Counted from the first letter of the stretch, positions 22,027 through 33,203 are shown. The stretch is DNA of 64,000 nucleotides from Podospora comata (GCA_017354895.1 CP071497.1:4464001-4528000), one strand, 5' to 3'. Notes: generated by a model not told the origin, from the sequence alone. Made by a program: numbers and translations.

Positions 22027-22869
22027 ATGCACTTCTCTACCGTTACTGCCGTAGCCTTTGCGGTGGCTCCTCAGTTGGCATCCGCACACTTCCTCTTTCC
22101 CCATCTCATGCTTAACGGCTTGCGCACAGGCGCGTTTGAATATGTCCGTGAACACGACTTCGGCTTCATGCCGCACAACAATGACTTCATCAACTCACAG
22201 GACTTCCGCTGCAATGAGGGCTCCTGGAGACACCGCCGTGAGCCCAAGACGGCGCAAGTCACAGCTGGGCGAGACACGGTTGGGTTCAACTTGCACCTTG
22301 ACTTTGGGATCTACCACCCGGGCCCGGTCACTGTAAGCACACCCACTCGACAGAAGCCCCAAACACAGTGAAAAGTATTGACGACCATTACCTTCACAGA
22401 TCTACCTCTCCAAAGCCCCCGGTGATGTCCGTGACTACGACGGGTCGGGCGACTGGTTCAAGGTGTATCAGCTCGGCACTATGATGCCCTGGAACGGCAC
22501 TGATCAGGGCTGGCTTACGCGCGACAAAAAGAACTTTCAGTTCCGCCTGCCATCTGAGATTCCGGCCGGCCAATACCTGATGCGCATCGAGCAGATGAGC
22601 GTTCATGTATGTTTTGAAGCGTCTACCCGACTGTCTCTTTTGCTTCTCTTACTAACAATCCTTTTCAGCCCCCTTACAAACAGAAGGAGTGGTACGTCCA
22701 GTGCGCCCATCTGAATATCGCCAGCAACTACAACGGACGCGCCCCCGGTCCAACCATCCGCTTCCCGGGCGGTTACAAGATCAGCGATCCTGCGATTCAA
22801 CTTGACAGCTGGGCCAAGCCTCCTCCGACATTTGCGCCCATGCCCGGCCCTCAGCTTTGGCCTAACTAG
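22027..22869 (+). CDS. AA9 lytic polysaccharide monooxygenase, three exons, 237 aa
   Basis: This copper enzyme oxidatively cleaves crystalline cellulose or xylan-coated cellulose outside the cell. Exons are 22027-22332, 22400-22606 and 22669-22869; both introns are GT-AG, and the second has ACTAAC-like branch sequence. The signal peptide ends at Ala20, leaving His21 as the mature N-terminus, the first copper ligand. His97 (YHPGP) is the second ligand of the histidine brace and Tyr180 (EWYVQC) the axial Tyr. The family IYLSKAP strand, GQYLMRIEQMSVH and CAHLNI are present. The usual Gln two residues before the axial Tyr is Glu178 here. There is no CBM1. It pairs functionally with the neighbouring feruloyl esterase. 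The start is fixed by the signal peptide and the TATA box. Confidence 0.9.
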
Positions 22870-23070
22870 GGATTTTTACAGGGGCATTCAGGACCGTTGT
22901 AGTTGCACAGATGTCTGTCGGACGGTCTCAAGTCCAAAGACTGCAGCTCCAAATAGTCACACACGTGTAGTTATCGAGATGAAGCTCCATCAATCGACTA
23001 GTTTACCGGGTATCTTAGACCCATTCTCACTATATCATGCCCCCCCTCCCCGAGCACCTGTTACTGTCCA

Positions 23071-24034
23071 CTATGCTGCCTGCCTCGCCCCCCCTGAATC
23101 CCAATCAACCACCCCCGCCCCAGAAAACACCCTCCCCAACTCCTCCACCTTGGCCACACCGACCACAATCTCCCCTTCAACCTTTGTCCTCCTCGCATTC
23201 CCCTCAAACTCTGCCAAAGTCAACAAACTTGCTTCGTCATTCCCTAGTTTCCACCCAGAGACCTTTCCCACAACTTGAACCGCATCAAAGTTCTTCGTCC
23301 CATCCACCCCAACAAACAAAGCCATATTCTTCGCCGGATCAGTAATCACCTCTTCATCAGCCTCAGCATTAAAACCCCTCCTATTCCAAACCAACCACAC
23401 CCCATGATGCTCCCCAACAACATCAACAACCACAGCGTAGTTCGTCTCGGTTAGTTCATCCCCTGACGACAGTTTGTAGTATAGCTGTCCCAGAGGATAA
23501 ACATGCTTTGGCAGAACAGCAGATGAACCATGCCTCAAGGAGTAAAAGAAAGGGTGGACTTTAGTCCTATTGTCAACTTCTTCATCGGTCTCATGTAATG
23601 AACTGACCATGATAGGGGGTACAGAAAGTGACAAAGCCCCTGCCTTAACAACGACGAGGTACTGATGGCTGGGCGATTGAAACAACGGGATAGGGACCGA
23701 TGTATTATTGACAGGGTCAGCAAAAGCGGTGATCGCCTTGAGATCAGTGAACTTTGTCGCGATGGATTGGATTTGGGCAAGGGTATCCGCAGCGGGAAGC
23801 TTTGCTTGCGGGGGGGTCATCTTTTGAAGGAGGTTTTCTTGCGTCCAGGCGAGATAGGCGTCCGGGGAGCGGGTTTTGGAGCGGACGAGGGAGAGGAGGT
23901 CGGGGGGTAGGCCGTCTATGGTGGGGGGGTTAGCTTGGTGAGAAGAAAGGGGGGAGGGAGGACAGACCTTTGCGGAGGGATTCGGTGATTGCGTCTTTGA
24001 CGGCTTGGAAGTTTGGGTTGTTTGGGGTTGCCAT
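23071..24034 (-). CDS. Hypothetical protein, two exons, 303 aa
   Basis: Exon 1 runs 24034-23968 and exon 2 23915-23071; the GTCTGT...CATAG intron joins R-K-D-G in phase. The protein starts MATPNNPNFQAVKDAI, has no signal peptide or membrane segment, and is probably cytosolic. The middle is beta-rich with HQYLVVVKAGALSLSVPP and YAVVVDVVGEHHGVWLVWN; the latter half repeats V/G/E strands. I do not recognise the family. The ATG is chosen because it opens the first in-frame exon upstream and gives a clean splice. The gene converges on the AA9 gene with about 200 bp between the stops. Confidence 0.65.
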
Positions 24035-24780
24035 GGTGAAAGGTGGGGATGTTGACAAGGAAGTGGGTCTGGAATAGGGGGTTCAGGGGTGACAAAACAG
24101 GGGGCAATTGAACAGGTGAGGGATTGACTTCCGTGGGGTGTTCTGAAGGGAGATGATTCCGATCAGAAAGAATGAGGCGACTGACTTACACATATATTTA
24201 CTGGGGAAAAATGTCTGCTATCGGTCGGAGCTCCTCAAGTTAATTGTTTGCGGCTGGATCATAGGTGTGGAAATGCACTGAACGGTGTGGTTGCATTCGG
24301 TGGAGGCGCAGTGAAGTTCAGCTGTTGCGATGACAGCCACATCAGACACCGAACGCCCCTAAGAGTGGGGGATTGACGTACATGACCTGGCGGACTTCGT
24401 TACGATAAACTGTATCTAAGGTAGGTATGATATATCTGAACTGAGGTTGGGGGACAGGATCCGAGTAGGAGGCGGTATGCGTGCCAAGTTTCAGGATGAG
24501 CTGAACCAAACTCAAAGCAATCCTAGAAGGATCCCTCGCTCAATAACCCGAGTACAGACGTAGTGTTTACAGTTAGTCATCGGAGGCTAGATGGGTGCTC
24601 TGTACTCGGCATGTTGAGATACTCATCATTGATGATCTTGGCGCTATGTTGACATCGCAGCTGCACAGTCAAATCATATAAGGTTTGTCAAGCCCATTGG
24701 AATCTATCTCTTTCTCTCGAGGCAATATTGGCCCTTCTCCCAACACTGATATAGCCACTCCTCTGACCAAATCCCTGACC
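24035..24780. other. Intergenic, divergent promoter region
   Basis: About 750 bp between two divergent genes; no additional gene, RNA or repeat seen. The plus-strand frame is open from 24685, but the first ATG is 24781. Confidence 0.45.
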
Positions 24781-26058
24781 ATGGCTGTCTTCAGAGAAAA
24801 CCCCCGCATTTACCACCAGTCCGCCCCAACTCGGGCCACCACAAGACAACAAATCATCAACCAGCCGCTTCTCTTCCAACAAACCTGGCAATGTGCACAA
24901 GATGCTGCTCAAAACATTTGGCTTTTGTATCGAGACTTTCTCGGTACCATGTTTACCGCTCAGATTGGTGCCGGCGCAGGTGGAGTGCATCTCGATGATG
25001 CCAGAGATCTTGTTCGGCTTGGCTATTGGCTTGTCCTCGGTCCAATGTGGGAAGTAGTCCAGGAACGCCACTACCGCCTCGGGGGCGGTCCACGCGGCTT
25101 CCCTACCATGGCAGACCTCAGCTTCATCGACTATCTCATGGGGATTTGTTCTACTCTAGAGATTATCGAGACAAGGATCTTCAACGTTCCGAATGTCCAG
25201 CAACTCCCACATAACGTTCAGCACCAAGGCATTCTCAACGACATTGCGCAGTGGACGAATCCAAATAACCAGACTGCCCAGAACATCAGTGTGCTGGGAT
25301 TTTTGGAGCTGCTGTTGCGAATCATCGCTCATACATCACCAAACTTGGGTATGTCTGCACTGCTTGACCAGGCCTTGATAAAAGCATTCTCTAACACATC
25401 CATAGCTGCCTTCCGCACCTCGTTGAACAACCTCCAGACTCATCAGCCCCGCAACCACATCTACCATAAGCGTGGCCTCCCCCGGGTCATGTTCGTCTGT
25501 GCCGGTGCCAACAATGGTATGCACGTCATCAACACTTCCAAAGACAACTGGTATGACTTCACATCTCTCTGGGCGGCGACAGATGCCGCTCGTGTCCAGC
25601 GTCAAACCTGCCCACCCATCGTCCTACCTGGCGGAGGGGGCCAACCGGCATTCAATGTCGTCGGGCGGTCCAATGCTGTCTTCCATGAGTTTTCCAACGC
25701 CGAGGCAGATGTCGCTCAGATTTTATCTGACAATGCCGCCGAGATTATCAGGTCAAATACCATCACAGTCTGGCAGAACCAAGCGGCGCGGTTTGCGAAC
25801 CATGCGAATGAGAGATGTTTACCCATGACGGTTCCTGATTTTACGGTGAAGGCGAGGTGCTTGAGGTGCCAGGCGCTGTTTCGTTATAATGTTAATCATC
25901 CTGATGCGTTGGGACTGGTCGGGGCCGAAGCTGCGTGGCGGGGAAACCGCCGGTTGGGGGTGGCGGTGTTGTGTAACGGTGATTGGGATTGTGCGGAGAC
26001 GTTGGCACATTTCTATTGCGTTGCTGCGAATGTGGTTGGTGTAGGGGGGCTTCACTAA
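24781..26058 (+). CDS. Uncharacterised protein, single exon, 425 aa
   Basis: The first ATG (MAVFRENPRIYHQSAPT) is taken as the start; the upstream open frame lacks ATG. No signal peptide or membrane segment is visible. The N-terminal two thirds looks helical, with QQTWQCAQDAAQNIWLLY and LGFLELLLRIIAHTSP. The last 70 residues concentrate cysteines: CLRC at about 360-363, then CNGDWDCAETLAHFYC. The latter gives a possible metal-binding or catalytic Cys/His/Glu cluster, with a CAE signature that also occurs in cytidine-deaminase-like folds; the matching PCxxC is not seen, so no function is assigned. It belongs to the accessory cassette between the AA9 and NACHT genes and could be lineage-specific. 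Confidence 0.6.
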   Translation: MAVFRENPRIYHQSAPTRATTRQQIINQPLLFQQTWQCAQDAAQNIWLLYRDFLGTMFTAQIGAGAGGVHLDDARDLVRLGYWLVLGPMWEVVQERHYRLGGGPRGFPTMADLSFIDYLMGICSTLEIIETRIFNVPNVQQLPHNVQHQGILNDIAQWTNPNNQTAQNISVLGFLELLLRIIAHTSPNLGMSALLDQALIKAFSNTSIAAFRTSLNNLQTHQPRNHIYHKRGLPRVMFVCAGANNGMHVINTSKDNWYDFTSLWAATDAARVQRQTCPPIVLPGGGGQPAFNVVGRSNAVFHEFSNAEADVAQILSDNAAEIIRSNTITVWQNQAARFANHANERCLPMTVPDFTVKARCLRCQALFRYNVNHPDALGLVGAEAAWRGNRRLGVAVLCNGDWDCAETLAHFYCVAANVVGVGGLH

Positions 26059-27152
26059 TAAATTATTTCTCTCATCTTTGTAGTGGATGTCAATAGCAAT
26101 ACTGTATTGGCGTGCTGGTCAACCGCTATCACTGATGCTTGCCTTCGGCAATGGCTTATGGTCTGTAAAGTCAACGTGGATTAGATTTGAAGTGGCTTCA
26201 ATGCATACTGATGGTAAAAAGACGTTATTAGAGGCCGGTTACCGTATGTGAATCGCAACCCTATCTCCATATCCGTGCCTTTTAGGTTGTTCTAGCTTCC
26301 TCTCCTCGCCAGTGAGGCAGCTAGAAGCACAAATATCAGGTACCTTAATGAATGGATGACAACTCTTGTACTCAGTGCCCCTGGTCTGAACTGATTCAAT
26401 GAATTATGCCGGCTGTTCTTCAACGCAGCCGCGGATAGTCCTGCTTTTGCTGACAAGGGCGGGATTGGAAGCCTCAAGGCTGGAGCACCCGCGATAGAGG
26501 AAGACCGAACTGAGATGTCTGGGAGACAACCAGTCATCCATCTTGGAGAATATCGCGGCCCGAAACCCTGTGCCGAATAAATATTTCAATCACTGTAACC
26601 TCGAAAAGTCCATCGTTTAGGCCGGACAACCAAAGCACATGTTCCCGGGTTTAGGTCAAAAACACAGTGGTTTCTAGTACTTACACGAGTTGATGCACAG
26701 CCACGGCCCTTTCCTGACAGCTCGGAGACGCAGGACTGTAACATACAGAGGTCGCAGCGCTGGATGCACCTAACAGTTTGTTGGGGATCCGCACTCGTGC
26801 AGTCAATCGTATGGGCGTGTCATTCTCCGCCACGCTTGGGCAACGGTACAAAAGTTTGCCTATCCATTATAACGTCGCCTTAGACATTTTAGTTGTAATA
26901 ATTGGAGCCACATCCGATACCCAAGGTATCCATTGGCAGCCACCTGCATGCATACTGCTGTCTATGTGGTTACTCTCAGCACAAGAGGTTATTCGGGCAA
27001 CAAGATACCTCCGATAGGGAGAAGAGGCGCGCCCTGAGTAGGTATCAAAATCTCAATCTCTCGCATCCTTAGGAATGAACTGGCTCGCGTGTCAAGATTG
27101 CCGTTGGCTTTCCTCCTGACGAGTGTCACCTCTCGGGCTTCTGTTGCCGACA
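26059..27152. other. Intergenic, nothing recognised
   Basis: About 1.1 kb of normal composition. Short frames on both strands (for example 26292-26589 minus) show no family features. It is probably the terminator of the preceding gene and the promoter of the NACHT relic. Confidence 0.4.
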
Positions 27153-29725
27153 ATGTCCGGTCTCGAGCCACTCGTTGCTTTTTCCTTAGCATGCGTAGTC
27201 TGCCAGGCCGTTTCCTTTGGGGGGGAAAATCTCAGAGTCTGCCGGAACCTTTGTTCAACCGAATCGGCCGTCGAAAGTACGGGAACGCAATGCTTAACAA
27301 GACTATGTGCCAATTTACAAAAACATTGTACACCAATATCCGGGCCGTTGACTCGAGAGCAGCAGAGGCTGTTGGATGTCGCTCAGACAACTATCGACGC
27401 CGCAACAAAGCTGGAGAGAGAAACTACCAAGATATATCGATCGTTGCCGCGGAGCAAAGTGCTCTCGACTCTTACCTGGGCAGCAAGATGTGGCATCTAT
27501 AAATGCAGGATAGAAAGGCTCGAGAAGACGATGGCCGAGGCTCAAAGAAACGTGGAAACTTGTTTTCTCGTCAGTATGTGGTAAGTTCACATGTACCCAC
27601 GTCATACGCAGGAAACAATTCGACTGGGTTGGTGTTGACCAGTATTCATAAAGCACGAGGCTAGACGCACTGGCACTGCAACAGCATCAGGACTTTTCCC
27701 ACTTGCACTGGGATCTTCGTAGCTTCATCGGTGCTCGGTCACAGGGGGAAACACAGCTCGCAAACCTGGTGAACAATCTGGAAAAGAGCTCCGAGTTCCA
27801 AGACCCTCCGAAGTATGAAGGTGGGGTTTGCGTTGCGGCAAGCCTGGATCACTCTCTAGGACCTACTCACATCAAAGACATTCCGACCTCACCTGGGTAC
27901 GAAAAGATCTTGATGAGCTTAAAATGTCCGACTATGAATGAGCGACGAAATCATATTGGCGAGGGATGCAAGACTACCTTCAACTGGATATTCGATCCAA
28001 TGGAGCAGGGAGACAATAATGCGGCCATCGATTGTCATGTCGAGACAAAGTCTGAATGGCTCCCTGGCTCAGACCAGCAGAATCCCAATCCAACCACTCA
28101 CACAACATTCCGTGCAAGTGGTTTTTCTGGATTGGCTCCATTCTTCGCATCAGCCGCTCTTCTGGATTAGTGGCAAGCCGGGGCCAGGCAAGAGCACTCT
28201 GGTCAAATTCCTGCTCGATGATCACCGAACGAGAGCGAATTTCGAGGTCAACTTACCACATGCGACAATCATTTCCCACTTTTTCTGGCTTCCTGGTAAC
28301 ACAATGGATAGGAGCACTAAAGGACTACTGTGCTCTCTGAATCATCAGTTACTAAGCAACAGCAACAACAACAACAACTATTCCAACGTCTTCCACCACC
28401 CAACCTTTCCAAGCATAAAACTGAAAGACAACCCCAGCGATTGGTCAATAAAGGAACTCCAAGACATCTTTGTCTACCTCTTACGAAAGTCAGCCCGTCC
28501 TATTCTCATCTTTTGGATGGCCTAGACGAGATTGACCCTTCCGACGGAACTTTCTTTCTACTTAGCCTTCTTGATACGGTGTGCAAAATACCAGGGGTGA
28601 AAGTCTGTACGTCAAGCCGACCCGAGCCAACCTTACAACAGTATTTCAACATGACACCATCCTTCCGAGTGCCGGATTTCACAATGAAACACATACGAAA
28701 ATATACGAGGAAGAAGCTTCAGCTACAAAGTCTCACCAGTTCTCAACGCCTCGACGATGAAGAGTTTGAGAAGTTCATAGAGGAGTTTGGAGACAAGTCA
28801 AATGGAGTTTTTCTGTGGGCGGCTTCGGCTCTGAAAAACCTTCAAACTGGATTGGTTCAGAGGGAGTCGACTCAAGAGCTGAGAGAACGATTGAATTCTC
28901 TTCCAGATTCCCTGAATGGATTTTACCAAGGAATGTGGAACCGTTTGAATGCTGAAAGCAAGTCTCACCAGCAAAATGTGGCCACATATCTCAACATGAA
29001 TCTCGACCTATTCGCGCTGTTTGATGGCGTACACTGGAGGAGCAGCACAGTCACAACTCTTGCCTTGGCTCTGGACCCAAGTTTTAGGAACAGCTCTCCA
29101 AACTAGCAATGAGCAGGCAAATGGTTCCGCCCAGCGTCTCCTCGAACGATGTAACGCGCTCGGAAAGAAGATTGAGCTTCGCTGTGCCGGACTGGTTGAG
29201 CTGGTCGACTCTGAGATTCGATTTGTTCATCGCTCGGCCCAAGACTTCCTAGTAGACACACTGGATGGTCCTGCAATACTGGCATACGACAAGACTTCAC
29301 CACGGGATCGCGTTTATCAACTTATCAATACCCACCTCACAGTTCTATCAGTTCAGAGCGAAGAATGCCTTGACTGTTTCTACCATTGGCTGGGAAGAGG
29401 ACATTATCCGATCCGAGGATCTATCAAGCTCGTGCTCCGTGCATACGACACTCTGGGTACCCTTTCTGACGCTGAAGCTATGGAGCTTCTAGGCCGCATC
29501 CAGAAGGTCCCTGAGATTACGCACTGGGTCTCACATTGCCTGTCATTTCAGGGGAATGACTTTTGCGGCCAGCTCGCGCAACACGGCTGTTTACGGTTTC
29601 TATTGCATGCGATGAATAGGGCAGAAGAAATATGCGGTCCCACGTCTAGTGCTTACCTATATAGTCACACCCGACAAAATTTTTGGCTCAGTCCGTATTG
29701 GTCTCACAAGGTGAGCAAAAGGTGA
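27153..29725 (+). pseudogene. STAND/NLR-type NACHT protein, frameshifted and truncated
   Basis: Fungal NACHT proteins are nucleotide-operated recognition switches. Exon 1 (27153-27580) encodes a typical N-terminal fungal STAND domain: MSGLEPLVAFSLACVV, SFGGENLRVC, PLTREQQRLLDVA, IERLEKTM. A GTAAGT...AAAG intron joins it in phase to exon 2 at 27654 (CTRLDALALQQHQDF). The NACHT core follows: Walker A SGKPGPGKST (about 28168-28200), Walker B with LDGLDEIDPSDG (about 28514-28549), the sensor-like CTSSRPEP, and LVELVDSEIRFVHRSAQDFL. The frame changes near 28120, at about 28513 (one base missing between ILIF and LDGLDE) and near 29085. The gene ends inside the inverted repeat at 29655, so its C-terminal repeat domain (ankyrin or similar) is lost. 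Non-standard splicing is an unlikely alternative. Confidence 0.75.
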
Positions 29726-30126
29726 GCGCAGTGAGCATTACCCTGGGCTGAAGTGGGTCTAAGGACCGTTCGGCTATACTTACGGCAACCAAAACTGATC
29801 ATGACTTCACTTCTGTTTTGTCCTTGCTCGTGCCAGTAGCCCGTTATTAAACCCAATAGAACCACCATTTATATTAAAATTATAACTTGAGATATAAACG
29901 TACTTTTTTATTTTTTCAAAATAAAAGAAAACACTTATAAATTACAATATTACTGTAATTCAAAAATTACGTAAGTATAAAGATAAGAATGTATATAGTA
30001 GACTACCTATTTGTAGCCCGAATTTCTATTTTACCGGCCTATATATTGGGGAATGGTAGGGGTACTTAATAGATTAATGTAATAGGCGTGTACTAACGTT
30101 AAGGGATAAGAGGCGTTAAACTTTAG
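29655..30126 (+). repeat. Right copy of the ~475-bp inverted repeat bounding the cassette
   Basis: It is the reverse complement of 16759-17234. It starts abruptly at ACCTATATAGTCACACCC, which interrupts the NACHT gene; the first 200 bp is well preserved and the rest is RIP-decayed. The sharp inner edge in both copies suggests a transposon terminus. Confidence 0.8.
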
Positions 30127-30386
30127 TAATTAAAGACCGATAACGTATTTGATAAGCAAGCGGATCGGATAAGCGAGTAGATCGATTTTGTACGCGATAC
30201 AGCTCTCTACCTATAACATTAATTTCCTCCACCATACTAAGATATCTTTAATTCCAGTTAAAGCAAAAGTTATCTTTATACTTAAAGCCCTTAAAAATAA
30301 CCTTAAGCTAAGCCTTAAAGCTATAGTAAGGCTTTATTCTATACCTTATACTATCCTTGTTCGCTGACACGCTAGTAAGCCTACAT
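30127..30386. repeat. RIP-decayed AT-rich segment
   Basis: AT-rich, CA/TG-poor sequence between the inverted repeat and the solo LTR; no coding content. Confidence 0.5.
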
Positions 30387-30773
30387 GTCACGACTTGACA
30401 CTTAGTGGGACGCGGGCAGCACCACGGACCAATCATTAGTACAGGGGCAAGGACCAATCAGAACAGGATCATTGGGATCGAGGATCGATCCAGAAGAGTC
30501 AATCCCAAAAGGGACAGTATCGATAGGATCGATGGTCGAGTCTATCGATCCAGGACAGTGCGAGGCTTGGCACTGGGTCTATATATACGGAGGAACTGGC
30601 TGGTGTAGATAGACAGTTCCGCAGTATGCAATACAAGTCACAATCGTTGGTACCTAGTATTGTGATCGAGACAAGCCATTGTTGTACACTGTTTAGCTGT
30701 ACCGAACCAGGATTGTTCAGAAGTGCCTCCAACCAGTATCCCTTTCAGAGGTTTTGGATAGGGGTTCGTCACA
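30387..30773 (+). repeat. Solo LTR (copy 3), plus orientation
   Basis: It begins TGTCACGAC and ends CGTCACA. The flanking 5-mers are CTACA (30382-30386) and TTACA (30774-30778), a target duplication with one C/T difference as RIP would give. Two CCAAT boxes (near 30424 and 30452) precede a TATATATA (near 30580), an orthodox promoter order that sets the LTR direction. It closely matches copy 2. Confidence 0.82.
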
Positions 30774-30923
30774 TTACACGGCACGATATTCTAACTAACT
30801 TATATAATTTAACGGATCTAGAGGAGCAAATAATAGTTTAGTATATCCTTACACTATCTGTATACGTATTTCTACCTAGATTAAGTAGTATGGGAAATAT
30901 AATTAAATAATTACTACATAACA

Positions 30924-32779
30924 TATATTATAAGCGAGTGACCCATATAAGCGAGTGACCTACCTCCCACCACACCTTGACAAACCATCCTCAATTGCAC
31001 TACATTAATATAAGGAATTAACTATAATTACATCAGAAACAGCTGAATCAGATGCTTCTGCAGCCTCCTGGCAAGTGCGCGCATTATAGCCAGGCTTACC
31101 GCATATATTATAGCACCGAACCTTCGTACGAGCCCCCCCTACATTACTACTATCCGGCTACATTTTTTACATTCCCTCCCTATCTACGGCCTTCTGATCC
31201 AGTAGATCCTGTACCTCTTATATAGTAAGTAACCCTCTAAGCCTCACATATGTTTTTTTAGCTCTCCGGCGCTTACTTAATACCTTATTAGCCTTACGGA
31301 ACGAAGAGACCTCTACACGAAGGAAAGTTACTTAATATATTATAGCCGTTATACCCTTAGTAAACTGGTTTACCGTAATTAATATTAAAGTTAGGGAATT
31401 ATTTTAATAGTTAGTAATATAAATCTTAATAAACGTTAATTATAAATTAGCTTCTCGAGGGTTATATAGTATCTGGGAGACCTAAAGTTATATAGTACCG
31501 GGCTATAAATTTAAAAGTATTAACGTATAAAGCTTTATATTTAGCTTAAAAAGTACCTTCTTTAGATTATACGGTATAAAGTTAGTACCCGTAAAGCTAC
31601 CCTATATATTCTTCTCTATTATAGAGGCGAAGAAAGTTTCGCGGAAGGTATAGAGGAACTTAAGTTTACTTATATAATTAATATATATATATATTAAGTC
31701 CTCGATCTGGCGACCGTACGCCTATTTTAGCGGCCTAAAATAATTAATATCGAGTAGCTAGAGGAGGTAAGAGGAGTATAAAAGTATATAGAGCGTAATA
31801 ATATTATTTTACTAATAATAGCGCTCGAATTCGGTCGAGTAATAACTTTTATAGCTATCGAGGATTAGTAATCGGTATTTATCCTTTATACGGAACGTTA
31901 TATAATAATCGAAGTACTTAATTTAATTTAGGCTTACTAGATTAGTAATCTAATTATTATTAATAATTACAATACGTTAAGTAAACGGTAAATTATATTT
32001 AGTATATTAATTAGCGAAGTAATACTACGTAATTAAAATAATAAAGGGAAAGATAGTTTAGCTAAAGGTATTAACTCTCTAGATTACCGTTATTTATTTA
32101 CGGTTATTAAGTTAAGCTAATTTTACTTTACTAAGGCCGTCCGAAATTATAATTATTATATTTACGAAAATAATACTTATTATAAACCTAGTTTCGTCGA
32201 AGTTATAAATATTATTATTTATAATACCGTATTTAACTTTAGTATTCCGTACAAGCGTAAACTACTCGGTAATAACCTTTAAATCTTTACACTTAGCCCT
32301 TTAGTAATCGTATTTACGCGTAAAACGCGTACGGAGCTATAACTAACGTTTAACGAAGTTATATACCCAGAGCTTACTAATAGAGTGCGCGTCGCGTACG
32401 CGTAGTAGTTAGCTAGCTATATCTTCCATACCACGTAATCTTAATAAAAAAGCTTACGTATATAGCTTAATAACGTATTAAATAATAGTATCCTCTTTAG
32501 ATTGAGTAAGCTTTTTCGATTTGGGCGTAGTATCGCGTTGTGTAGGCCGGCTAGCGCGCCGACGCCCTAGAGTCTTACGATCGACTCTATAGATCTTAGC
32601 TGCGGCTCGTTCGCTTAGATTCTTGTCGTTTTAAAGCGCTTGGAGGGCTAAGATTATATAGGCTTTATTTGAATTAGAAGGCATCTTGGATGGTTAAGGA
32701 AATTATTGTTAAGTACGAAGGTATTATGTCACGAAGGAAGTGGGTCACTCGCTTATATAGGTCACTCGCTTATAATATA
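30924..32779 (-). mobile_element. RIP-decayed pogo-family transposon with compound terminal repeats
   Basis: Inverted ends of about 45 bp carry the 11-mer AAGCGAGTGAC twice each: from 30932 on the left and, reversed, ending near 32772 on the right. TA-rich flanks are consistent with TA target choice. The transposase on the minus strand is full of TAA/TAG codons. A start is recognisable (MPSNSNKAYIILALQAL near 32680), then LSERAAAKIYRVDRKTL and, further on, NFDETRF near the first catalytic Asp. It is a different family from the intact element at 5103-7046. Confidence 0.75.
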
Positions 32780-33030
32780 CGTTATACGTAAAGCGTTTTC
32801 TATTAATAAACGCTAAGTCTATAACTTTATTAAACGCTAGCTATAGTTCCGTATACGTTTTACACGTAAATGCGATTATTAGAGAGGTAAGTACGAAAAT
32901 CTAAAAGTTCTAATTTAATCGTTTATACTTATATAAAATTTTAAAACTAAATATAATATTATAAATAATAATATTTATAATTTCGACGAGACTAAATTTG
33001 TAATAAGTATTTTTTTATAGGTATGGAGAA
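32780..33030 (+). repeat. Inverted partial copy of the neighbouring transposase interior
   Basis: Read on the minus strand, this segment closely resembles plus-strand 32170-32400 (shared TATAAATATTATTATTTATAA and TTTACGYGTAAAACG landmarks). It is therefore a fragment of a second copy of the same transposon in opposite orientation, abutting the terminal repeat. Both are RIP-decayed. Confidence 0.65.
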
Positions 33031-33203
33031 TAAAATGCATTTTACTGTTAAATCTTCCAGCCATAAGGGTTGACTGGAAACATTATTTTGTACGGTTTCT
33101 AAGAATAGAGGTATCTATCATGAAGTGAGAGTCTTCTCGCAATAAACATTAATAGTTGGACGTTCCAATGATTTCATCATAAGCACGATAAGATGTGCAA
33201 GGT

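Noticed and set aside
17235-29654. Cassette considered as a Starship-type giant transposon
   Set aside because: No tyrosine-recombinase (DUF3435) captain gene is present, and boundaries are inverted repeats, not Starship-type short direct repeats.
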